Source of the DNA: Desmodus rotundus
Lineage: Eukaryota > Chordata > Mammalia > Chiroptera > Phyllostomidae
Direction: 5' to 3'
Length of the DNA: 64,000 nt
NCBI RefSeq assembly: GCF_022682495.2
Contig: NC_071389.1
Span: 100,233,951 to 100,297,950 of the forward strand
In this document: one piece after another, positions 37,258 through 46,940 of the stretch
Layout of the letters: each line of letters opens with the position of its first letter
Numbering within the stretch: position 1 is the stretch's first letter
Made by a program: the position numbers and the translations under genes
Notes under the pieces: model-generated
Told to the model about the DNA's origin: nothing
The model's database searches: none
What the model saw: only the letters and a program-made list of their open reading frames with translations

Positions 37258-37710
37258 AATAAAAAGAAAAAAGGATACAAAACAATGAGTAAGACTACTA
37301 ACATACAGACAGAAGCAGGATATTGCAACCCTTTTTCAGAATAAGGCATTATACACTTAAATATAATGTAAAGTTTAAAGGAAGTAAAATAATTGTAAAA
37401 AGGAGGTAGAATTAAAAAATAACTACTGCAATGTGAAAATGAACTCATAATATAAATAGGGATGATTTGTGCCAACAAAAATATGTAAGGAGTGAGGGTA
37501 AATGTGTGCATTTGCAAAAAGGAATGGCTATAAGATGCATTCAGAAGCAAAAGGACTACTGTATATATTATACTTTCTTTGGTATAAACCAGTTGTTGAC
37601 CACACACACAAAAAATTTAAAATGGAGACACACTACTTAAAAAAAGAGGTATAAATCACAGAATACCACCAAACTAAAACAACAGACAGAAACACAAAGT
37701 AAAGGAAACA

Positions 37711-38400
37711 ATGGAGACAGAGAACTACCATAAAACAAAAGATAAAATAACTATAGGAAATGCTCACATATCAATTACCACCCTAAATGTAAATAGACTG
37801 AACTCACCAATAAAAGGCACACAGCAGCAAATTGGATCAAAAAATAAAATTCAACCAAACACTGCCTTCAGGAGAAATGTCTCATTTGACATTTGAAATC
37901 TCTATATTTGTCTGAAAGGGCAAATATAAACTCAAAGTGAAAGGTTGGAAAATGATTTTCAAAGCAAATGGCATTCAGAGAAAACAGGTGTAGCCATACT
38001 TATATCTGACAAAATAGATTATAAAATAAAAAAAGTAAAAAGAGACAAAGATGGACATTTTATAATGATAAAAATGGCACTACATTAAGAAGACATAACA
38101 CTTCTCAATATATGCACCCAATCAGGGAGCACCAAAATGTATAAAGCAACTAATAACAGAACTACAGAGAGAAACTGACAAAAACACAATTATAATAAAT
38201 CTAAATACCCCACTGACAGATAGATCATCCAAACAGAAAAACCATGAGAAAAATCAACCTTAAATGACATATTAAATCAGAGCCTTTTATCCCAGAACAC
38301 CAGATTATACATTCTTATCTAGTGCATATGGAACATTCTCAAGATAGACCATATCTTGAGAGAGAAAGTTAACCTTAACAAATTTAAGAAAATTGAGATT
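37711..38400 (+). pseudogene. L1-E ORF2, 5' endonuclease part
   Basis: Starts METENYHKTKDKITIGNAHI, then ITTLNVNRLNSPIKGT, the L1 endonuclease N-terminus. Later 'tatctgacaaaatagattat' (LISDKIDYK) and 'tatgcacccaatcagggagc' (YAPNQGA) are visible, and 'agatagaccatatc' (KIDHI). The catalytic Glu region near 37870 is disrupted. Truncated at 38400 by L1-F. Confidence 0.75.
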
Positions 38401-39504
38401 TGAGGAAGATGGTGGTAAAGTAGGTGGGAGCTGAGCCCACTTGCTCATGCATCCAACTGGGACACTTAACTGATCTTCCAAAAAATAAATTGAACACTCT
38501 ACAGAATCTTAACTGATACTAAGTTTGGGAGCCAAAGTGTGTAGAGGATGCTTCAAAACAAGGGGTAAGGAGGTTTTATGGGTACCCGAGAAAGTCCCCG
38601 GGTGTGGTGCCAGAAACTGCAGCTGCTGTGGGGACAACATTGGAGGAGAGCCATGTCAGTGACAGAAGCCTAGTGGCTTTGTCTCCTCTCAGGGCGAGGA
38701 AACCATAGACCCATGCCAGGAGTGACTTGAACTCATAAAGTTGCTGCAGAAAAAACAAGTAGCACACACTCACACACCTAAGCTGTGGCGGTGCCTGCCA
38801 GCCAGGACAGTGCCAGAGAGTGGAGGTGACTCTGGTGGCACCTGAAGCCGGAGCAAGAGGGTTATGACCAGCTGTGACTGAGATATACTCCTGATTTGCC
38901 AGAGAGTTGGAGTGTGTGGAAAGCTGGGCAGTGACTTGGAGCAGCATCAGTGCCCACAGAGACTTTTTTCAAAAGGGGAACTGAGGCATGCTGGGCAGGG
39001 ATGTTGGTCGTGCATGCAGCTGCCTGACCAACAAGGAGAGAGGACTGTAGTTGTGATTTGTTCCCACTAGGTGCATATCGTGGATTGATCAAAGGGGTGC
39101 AAAGTGAGGTGGTTTCTTGGTGCCAGGATGGCACAACAGCAGAGAGTGCAGAGTGTGGGGCACAGAGTGCTCTGAGGGCAGTGGGCTGGAGACTGTGCAC
39201 CTGTGATTATTGTAGGCCAGACTGAGCCCCCTTCCTTGGCCCAACCACTATAAATGGAAAATTGAGGCCAATCCCCACCACCATCAGGAGCCAGGAAGAC
39301 CTACAAAACCAGCTGGCAGGTATAACAACTAGCAGGGGTTTTTTTTTCCTTTTTTTGCAAGAGTAAGATAGCAAGGCTAATGCCTAAAAAGGCCCATTTT
39401 TAACTCCACATGGGAAGACAAAGTACACTGGGCCCTAGGACCCTATTTCACTAGGGTCATCAAATCAGGAAGATTTGGATTTGGATTGTTTTGTGGATTT
39501 TTTG

Positions 39505-39743
39505 ATTTTTAATTTTTTTATTGTTGCTCAAGTATAGTTGACACTATTTTCCCCCCACCCCAGCCATCCTCACCTCCTACCCTTAATCCTAACTCCCATT
39601 GACTTTGTCCATCTGTCCTTTATACATGTTCCTTGACAACCCTTCCCCCTTTTCCCTCCATTATCCCCTCCTACCTCCCCTCTGGTTACTGTCAGTTTGT
39701 TCTTAAGTTCAATGTCTCTGGTTATATTTTGCTTGCTTGTTTG
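39505..39743 (-). mobile_element. 5'-truncated L1 3' end, minus strand
   Basis: T-rich tail at about 39505-39520, C-rich 3'UTR complement (39553-39700), and 'aatgtctctggttatatttt' near 39712. Inserted in the L1-F 5'UTR. It lies head to head with the plus-strand fragment that begins 25 bp later, but that one has its own TSD, so they are separate events. Confidence 0.8.
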
Positions 39744-39768
39744 AAAAACAGGAAGTTAAGAAAGGGTA

Positions 39769-40142
39769 GAAAGAAGGAGCTTATACCCTTTGCAACAGCA
39801 TGGATGGAACTGGAGAGCATTATGCTAAGTGAAATAAGCCAGGCAGTGACGGACAAATACCATATGATCTCACCTTTAACTGGAACATAATCAACAGAAG
39901 AAAAAAGCAAACAAAATATAACCAGAGACGTTGAAGTTAAGAACAATCTAACAATAGCCAGGGGGAAGTGGGGAGGGGACAGTGAGGAGAGGGGATTACA
40001 GGAACTACTATAAAGGACACATGGACAAAATCAAAGGGGAGGGTGGAGGTTGGGGAGGGAGGGGGGTTCAGCTGGGGTGGGGTGGAGGGATGGGGAGAAA
40101 ATGCACACAACTGTAATTGAATAACAATAAAAACTTTTTAAA
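39769..40142 (+). mobile_element. 5'-truncated young L1 3' end with TSD
   Basis: Starts in the last roughly 40 codons of ORF2 (KELIPFATAWMELESIMLSE) and ends with 'taattgaataacaataaaaa' and an A/T tail. TSD AAGAAAGGGTA at 39758-39768 and 40143-40153. Confidence 0.9.
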
Positions 40143-42558
40143 AAGAAAGGGTACATCAAGGGGGATTCAGGGTACTGCCCACACTTAGCTTGCACACAGA
40201 GCTGAAGACTATACCAAGCAGGAGAGAGCTGACACTCTTACAAAGATTGTCCCCTGCCCCCCATGAAACAAAGAGCTACTTAAGAAGAAACTATACATTA
40301 TTGGAAATAAATTGGGACAGTATAAGACAGGAAGAATAGGGGCAGGGAGAATAAAACCACAATTTTCCCAGAAGACTGAACAGTGCCTCTCAGGAAACAG
40401 AGACCTCACCCTTTCAGTTGCAACAAAGATCTAGAGGCCAGAGAAGGAGATACAGGGCATATTACCAGAAGTTAGATGACTCACCCAGGGACAGGATATG
40501 AGAGAAAACCAGAAATGGATTCTGAAATAAATTTGCATGTATTTTTTTATTTCTCTTTCTTCTTTTTATCTTGTTTTTGTTTTTTGTTTGTGTGGGGTTT
40601 TTTTCTTTTTTGCTTTTGTATAGCATTTTAATTTTTCTTTTTTCACTTCACTCATATTCCAAATAACTCACTACTCTTGGTCTTTTACTTTTTATTCTTT
40701 TTATTCAGATTATATATTTTTTTCATATTATTGTTATTCCAAATCCTACACAGTGCCATTCCATGGTCTTAATCCATTTTGCCATCTTCCTGAGCTTTAT
40801 TACTGTTGTTGTAAGCTTTATTTTCTCTCAGCCTATGCTATGTTTCTAGCCTGTACTATCACTACTTCTCCATCTAAACTCACATAAGTGCTCTTCTTTC
40901 TTAAGTCAGCTCATATTGTTTTTCCCCTCTTATAAAAGTTTCATTTATTTCCACCTTTATAAACAGTGGCTAGTTGGGAGAAATATACCATGGATACTGT
41001 TATAGTTCTCCAATTGAACTCCTATATGTTCACTATTTCTTTGTATTTTAAATCCAATAGGAAATTCTCCCCCTGTCATACTCCATTTTGCCTACCCCAT
41101 CCCCCTAATCAGTTCAGTAAGGAATTCTATCTCATTTGTTTCCCATCTTTCAGTCTGGACTTTACTCCTTACTCTTAATAGTTTGCTAGCCCAATCCTCT
41201 CAAAATCAATTTTATTTATTGTAGACAACTCATATTTACTTTTTGGTTTTATACAATATTCTTATTTCTATTCCAACTTTTTAAATTTTCATTCAGCTAC
41301 CATTGCTATTGACCTTGCTGTGATTTTTCTGCAATTTTTCCCCCACTGGTCCAATAATTTTTTAATTTTACTTCAAACCTCAAGCATACTCTTCCGTTTT
41401 CTTACCCCATTTTTGTAATAATCTTTCTGTGTTTTCCTTACATTTTAAATTTTGTTCTCTGCCTTTCATATCTATTATCCTCCCCTTTCCCACTAAAAAC
41501 ATTTTCTTCTCTATTAGTCATCTCATACTCACTTTGTCCTATTGTATAATATTTGTAATCTCTCTTGATCTTTGTTAATCTTTGCTCAATTGCAGTTCAT
41601 ATTGCTGATGTGGTAGGTGGTTCTTTTTTCTGGCATAGGTTTGGTTATCAGGTAATACTGCCTTGTTAACAAACATCTGTACAAAAGCATATAAGAAAAG
41701 TTTGGAGTTGTGACTACCAGTAAGCCCACAGGAGGAGAGAACTCATCAACAAAGAAGCCACCAACAAGAAAGTCTATACAAATAGCAGAAATGGCAACCC
41801 TAGAGCATCCAGACAAGGAGATCAAAGAGACTGCACCACAAGCCCCAATGAACTCCTAACACAGAATTCCACAACATGAATACAGGCAAGCAGCAGATCA
41901 TCCTGAGGTGCAGAAACAAACAAAAAGTCACCTAAAATGGGGAGATAAAGAAAGAACCTGCAATTTGAAGAAATGAAACACTCCCCAGAAAAGAGCTACA
42001 TGAAATGGAGGCAAGCAATCTATTACATAAAATTTTAAAAAAATGGTTATAAGGATGCTCAAGGAACTGACAGACACTACAATGAACTGAGTGGTAATTA
42101 AAGCAGCATGACAAAGGAAATAGAAAGTATAAACAAGAACCAGGAAAAAATGAAGAATACAATATTTGAAATAAAAAATACACTAGAAGGAATTACAAGC
42201 AGGCTGGATGAAGAAGAGGAAAGAACCAGTAAGGTGAAAGACAAGATAAAAACAAACACCAGAGTAACAAAATGAAAAAAAGACTCAAATAGTATGAGGA
42301 TAATTTAAGGTTGCTACAGGGCAATAAGAAACCTAACAACATTAACATCATAGGAATACCAGAGGGAAAAAGAAAGGAGCAAGGGATAGAAAACTTGTTT
42401 GAAAAAATAATGACAGGAAACTTCCCTAACCTGGAGATCAGAAAAGCCATGCAAGTTCAGGAAGCACACAAGGTCCCCAAAAAGATGAACCCAAAGAGGC
42501 CAATTCCAAGACACGTCATAATTAAAATGCTGAAAGTTAAAGACATAAAGAGAATGTT

Positions 42559-44418
42559 TTTAAAAAATATATATTTTATTGTTTATGCTATTACAATTGT
42601 CCCATTTTCCCCTCTTCACCCCCGCCATCTTGCACACCCTCTCCCACTCACACAACCACTCCCACCCACACTGTCCCCCTATAGTTCCTATCCATGGGTC
42701 ACACATATAAGTTTTTTTGCTTCTACATTTCCTATACTATTCTTACCCTCCCCCTGTGTATTTTCTACCTATCATTTATGCTATTTATTCTCTGTACCTT
42801 TCCCCCCTCTTGCCCCCTCCCATTCTCCTGTTATAACACTCCATGTGATCGCCATTTCTGTGATTCTTTCCTGTTCTAGTTATTTGCTTAGTTTTCTTTT
42901 GTTTTTGTTTTAGGTGTGGTTGTTAATAACTGAGTTTGCTGTCATTTTACTGTTCATATTTTTTATCTTCTTTTTCTTAGATAAATTTCATATAAGGGCT
43001 TGGTGATGATGAACTCCTTGAACTTGACTTTATCTGAGAAGCACTTTATCTTCCCTTCCATTCTAAATGATGGCTTTGCTGGATAGAGTAATCTTGGATG
43101 TAGGTCCTTGCCTTTCATGACTTGGAATACTTCTTTCCAGCCCCTTCTTGCCTGTAAGGTCTCTTTGGAGAAATCAGCTGACAGTCTTATGGGAAGTCCT
43201 TTGTAGGTAACTGTGTCCTTTTCTCTTGCTGCTTCTAAGATTCTCTCCTTATTTTTAATCTTGGGTAGTGTAATTATGATGTGCCTTGGTGTGTTCCTCC
43301 TTGGGCCCAACTTCTTTGGGACTCTCTGAGCTTCCTGAATTTCCTAGAAGTCTATTTCCTTCACCAGATTGGGGAAGATCTCCTTCATTATCTGTTCAAA
43401 TAAGTTTTCAATTTTTTGTTCTTCCTCTTCTCCTTCTGGTACCCCTATAATTCGGATGTTGGAATGTTTAAAGATGTCCTGGAGCTTCCTAAGCCTGTCC
43501 TCATTTTTTTGAATTCGTGTTTCTTCATTCTTTTCTGGTTGGATTTTCTTTCTTCCTTCTGGTCCACAGTGTTGATTTGAGTCCCAGTTTCCTTCCCACC
43601 AGTATTGGTTCCCTGTACATTTTCCTTTGTTTCTCTTAGCATAGCCTTCATTTTTTCATCTATTTTGTGACCTAATTCAACCAATTCTGTGAGCATCCTG
43701 ATTAGCAGTGTTTTGAACTGTGGATCTGATAGGTTGGCTATCTCTTCATTGCTTAGTTGTATTTTTTCTGGAGCTTTGATCTGTGCTTTCATTTGGACCA
43801 TTTTTTTTTTTTGTCTTGGTGCCCCTGTTATCTAAAGGGGAGGAGTCTTAGGTGTTCACCAGGAAAGGGTAATGCTGGACACTGCGCTGTGATGCTGTAT
43901 GTGGGGTAGGGGTCTGAGAGGGAGCAATGGCACTTGCTCCACTCTCTACCAGTTTTCAGTCACTTCCTGTGCTACCCACAATCAAGTCGGGCCTTTCTGG
44001 TTCTGCTTCTCAAGTGGGTGGGTTTGTGTACATTGTAGGACCCTGTGGGTCTCTCCAATGAACTCACCTGTGAGGCTGGGAGTTTCTCCTTCTGCCACTT
44101 AAACCCCCACAGGTGTTTTCAATCAGAGGATTGAGGCTTTATTTCCGCATGCTGGAACTCTGGGTTGTGTGGTCTGTCACCTGGTCCACCAGCTGCTGCC
44201 TTGCCACGAGTCCTCTCTGTCCAGCTGCCTGTCTCCTCCCCTCCTACAAGTCTGGATGAATGTTTCTTCTTTATATCCTTGGTTGTCGGACTTCCATACA
44301 GTGCTATTTTCTGTCAGTTCTGGTTGTTTTTTGTTTTTAAATTGTTGTTGTCCTTCTTTTGGTTGTGCGAGGAGGCACAGTGTGTCTATCTACGCCTCCA
44401 TCTTGGCTGGAAGTTGAA
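42559..44418 (-). mobile_element. HAL1-C: full-length half-LINE, antisense in L1-F ORF1
   Basis: About 1.86 kb. On the minus strand: 5' end with a YY1-like CAAGATGGAGGC (about 44393-44404), a 5'UTR of about 600 bp, ORF1 43801 to about 42975, and a 3'UTR ending in an AATAAA/T-rich tail near 42560. TSD AAAGAGAATGTT at 42547-42558 and AAAGAGAATCTT at 44419-44430. This gives the full HAL1 layout: ORF1 straight to 3'UTR with no ORF2. Confidence 0.88.
42975..43801 (-). pseudogene. HAL1-C ORF1, near full-length with few breaks
   Basis: The N-terminal part (43801-43445) is open for 118 codons: VQMKAQIKAPEKIQLSNEEI, then LSDPQFKTLLIRML and a charged coiled-coil-like stretch. A frameshift near 43520 ends it. 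In the RRM region an in-frame TAG occurs at 43346-43344, at the same place as in HAL1-A. The C-terminal part (43343-42963) is open: RHIIITLPKIKNKERILEAA, LSADFSKETLQARR, KDLHPRLLYPAKPS. A small deletion alters the last residues. ORF1 of HAL1 is thought to bind its own RNA. Confidence 0.82.
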
Positions 44419-44710
44419 AAAGAGAATCTTAAAGGCAGCAAGGGAGAAACAGGAAGTAACATGCAAGGGTGCCCCAATAACACTAGCAGCTGATGTCTCA
44501 ATGGAAATACTCCAAGCCAGAAGGGAATGGCAAGAAATATTCCAACTAATGAAAAGCAAAGGTCTGTAACCAACACTACCCTACCCACCAAGGCTCTCAT
44601 TTAAAATGGAAGGCAATATGAGGAGTTTCCAAGGCAAAAGAAGATTAAAAGGATACACCACTAAACCAGCATTGCAAGACATGCTAAAGGGACTGTTTCA
44701 AGAAGAAGAA

Positions 44711-44823
44711 GAGTGAGAGAGAGAGGAACACAGGTGCAAAAAGAGTGTGAGAGAGAGAGTAAAACAGGTGCAAAAAGAATGAGAGAGAGAGAGGAACACA
44801 GGTGCAAAAAGAGTGAGAGACAG
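44711..44823 (+). repeat. Tandem repeat, about 33 bp x 3.4, in the L1-F inter-ORF spacer
   Basis: Units 44711-44742 (32 bp), 44743-44776 (34), 44777-44810 (34) and a partial unit 44811-44823. Each has GAGAGAGAG, then an AACACAGGTGCAAAAA-type end. The other L1 copies have a single version of this spacer sequence, so it expanded in L1-F or its subfamily. Confidence 0.9.
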
Positions 44824-44977
44824 ATGAGCAGAGCTGAAAAAATAGCAATGAATCAGTACCTATCAACAATAACCTTAAGTATAAAAGGATTAAATATTCC
44901 AATTAAAAGACATAGTGTAGCTGATGGACAAGAAAATATGACCCACATATATGCTGCCTACAAGAGACTCACCTCAG

Positions 44978-46725
44978 GCTGGTGAAGCTTGGGGAAGATG
45001 ACGGCGAGATAGGGGGTAGCAGAGTCCACTTCCCCTCAACACCAGTGAAATACCTAGCTGATCTGAGGAGCAGAGCGAAGAGCCAACAGTATTCCAGCAT
45101 ATATGAAGATCGGAGAGCAAAGATAGAGGACATCGAAAGATCAGACGGTAAGAAGAGTGCTTAAGGACAATAAGATCCCTGGGACCCGCACAGGGACCAG
45201 GGCTACTGAAGCCCCAGCCCAGGCACAGGGTCTGCTGCAGGATTCTTGGGAGATAGCCAGGCTGGGCTGTGTGAGCAGCCAGGTGCTTGTTTGGATCAGG
45301 GGGTCTTGAATAGGAAGAATTTCTCAAAAAGGAAAAGAAAATAGAGGCTCCTAGTAGCTAGTTAGAGAACTCTCCACAGCAGCCACGGCCTCTGGTGCCC
45401 CTCCCCCCTGAGCCCCTGTACTGTGAACACGGAAAAGCAGCCCCAGCGATCACATGAAGCCCAGCTGCGCGCACTCAAATTAGCGAACTAGGGACCCGCA
45501 CCTGAAACCCCTGGGTGAACAGGAGCCCTGATAAGCGGCCCAGCTGCCTGGGCGCCAGACCCAAAGTGCCCCAGTGGGTGCGTACCCCAATCAGTGGCCT
45601 GGGGCCCACACCTGAAACCCCAGGTGGGCGGGTGCCCGGCTGCCTGGGTGCACAGACAAAAAGCTCCTGGGTGAGGGGGCAACCAGATCAGTGGCTGGCT
45701 GCCCCCTCGCACAGACCCAAAGCAAGGGATTGGCAACCAACCGAAGTCCAAAGTGGAGATCGGCCACACAACCCTATCAATGGCCTGGCTGCCTGCAGGC
45801 AACCACAGCCAAAAGCACTGGTTCTGAAAAACTCCTACATAGCCCCTACACACAGAGCCTTGCAGGGCCTACTGGCTCTCTAGGAGGAAGTCAGAACACC
45901 CAGCAGAGGGGAGCTGCAGGGATAGTGGAGACTGCATTTCCCTGAAAGACTCCACCCAGTAGGGGGCTGAACTACCCCATAGCAGCAGGAGAGCCCCTAG
46001 CATCTAAGACAGCAAAGAGCAAGAAGGTGGAATGTGAGTTGCCCCTAATTGGTGCAACTCAAGGACAGCACAGCTGGTGAACTAAAGGCCTAGTGGGGAG
46101 CAGAAGGACCCTGAGGAACTGGACTGAAGGCTGAACAACAGCGAAGAGTGTGGCTCAGGAAGGGAGGAAAGTGAAACCAATCCTTCCAACCACCCCCTCC
46201 TGTTCCACAGACAGGAAGACCAGCACAACTAACCTGACCGGTTTAAAGCCACCAAAAACTTTTTTTTTCTTCTTTCCTCCTTTCCCCCTGAATTCCTTCT
46301 TCCTTTCTGTCCTTCTATCTTTTTTTATTCCTTCTTCCTTCCATCCTTTACCTTTTTATTCCTTCCTGCCTTCTTTTATATATTCTTTTGTTTTAATTTT
46401 TGTTAAAAAATTCCTTCTTATCTTGCCTCCGATCTTTCTTTATTCCTACTCCCTTCTTTCCTTTCCTTTTCTATTCCCTTTTTCCCTCCTTCCGTTCTTT
46501 TTTTTTTTTTTGCCCCCGTTCCTCTTTTTCCCATAGGTGAGACAAGAAAACCTAGAGTGCTGAAAAGACCAGAGTAAGACTGTGTTACACCCATAAACGT
46601 CACCTCAAGACCAGTGAGCACAGGAGATTAAGGAGACAGCACCACTGAATCCCACTGGCATTCTACCACAGAAGTTCATACCATAAACCCAGGGAGTCAG
46701 AATAGATCAATTTAAGAAGCAAAGG
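44978..46725 (+). promoter_or_regulatory. L1-G 5'UTR with its own repeat module
   Basis: Shares the frame of the young 5'UTRs but has a distinct module at about 45500-45730, with loosely repeated 'gctgcctggg(c/t)g' and 'ccacacctgaaacccc' units. The pyrimidine tract is 46258-46532, ending in TAG|GTGAGA at 46534-46542. An ACGTCA half-CRE is near 46598. Confidence 0.65.
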
Positions 46726-46742
46726 CTACCTAAGCAGAAGCA

Positions 46743-46940
46743 ACCTAAGTGCCCATCGGCCAACGAGTGGATCCAAAAACTATGGTACATTTACACAATG
46801 GAATTCTACGCAGCAGAGAGAAAGAAGGAGCTTATACCCTTTGCAACAGCATGGATGAAACTGGAGAGCATTATGCTAAGTGAAATAAGCCAGGCAGTGA
46901 CGGACAAATACCATATGATCTCACCTTTAACTGGAACATA
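46743..46940 (+). pseudogene. L1-G ORF2 C-terminal stub
   Basis: Only the extreme C-terminus of ORF2 remains, joined to the 5'UTR without a start. It reads through [24 protein letters not shown] and ERKKELIPFATAWMKLESIM segments to the final MISPLTGT stop at about 46940. No catalytic domain is present. Confidence 0.8.

Larger units (their letters stand above)
35241..38400 (+). mobile_element. L1-E: old L1, 5'UTR to endonuclease, then interrupted
   Basis: 5'UTR about 35241-36323, ORF1 about 36324-37257, inter-ORF spacer about 37258-37705, and the ORF2 5' part 37711-38400. At 38400 it stops in the endonuclease ('acaaatttaagaaaattgag') exactly where L1-F begins. It could be the same element as L1-I (56460-59060), which has the RT and 3' end, but about 900 bp expected between them is missing. 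Confidence 0.7.
38401..41936 (+). promoter_or_regulatory. L1-F 5'UTR (long form)
   Basis: Excluding the inserted L1 tails it is about 2.9 kb, against 1.65-1.75 kb in the young copies. A GC-moderate first part (38401-39510) is followed, after the insertion, by 40154-40520 and then a T/C-rich stretch of about 1 kb (40530-41580) in the position of the shorter pyrimidine tract of L1-B, L1-G, L1-H and L1-K. I see no clear CAG|GTGAG junction at its end, unlike those copies. Promoter role is by family analogy. Confidence 0.55.
41937..44700 (+). pseudogene. L1-F ORF1, degenerate, split by HAL1-C
   Basis: Starts at the homologous ATG (41937), but codon 4 is a stop (TAA where the young copies have CAA). 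The coiled-coil-coding part runs 42040-42300. The RRM is readable from 42311: NNINIIGIPEGKRKEQGIENLFEKIMTGNFPNL. It breaks at 42558 and resumes at 44419 with RILKAAREKQEVTCKGAPIT and the EILQARREWQEIFQLMKS stretch (to about 44569), ending near 44700, where the usual stop codon has been lost. Confidence 0.8.

Noticed and set aside
39505..40142. Head-to-head L1 tails read as one twin-primed insertion
   Set aside because: The plus-strand part has its own 11-bp TSD (39758-39768, 40143-40153) and the two parts overlap in L1 content, so they are separate insertions.
40530..41580. T/C-rich 1-kb block as a separate simple-sequence locus
   Set aside because: It lies at the position of the pyrimidine tract in the L1 5'UTR and is followed by the ORF1 start at 41937, so it is most simply part of L1-F.
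43445..43801. Novel 118-residue minus-strand gene
   Set aside because: It is the N-terminal part of HAL1-C ORF1: right element, right place, frameshifted before the RRM.
44711..44823. CRISPR-like array
   Set aside because: Units are contiguous with no unique spacers, and the host is a mammal. A plain tandem repeat.
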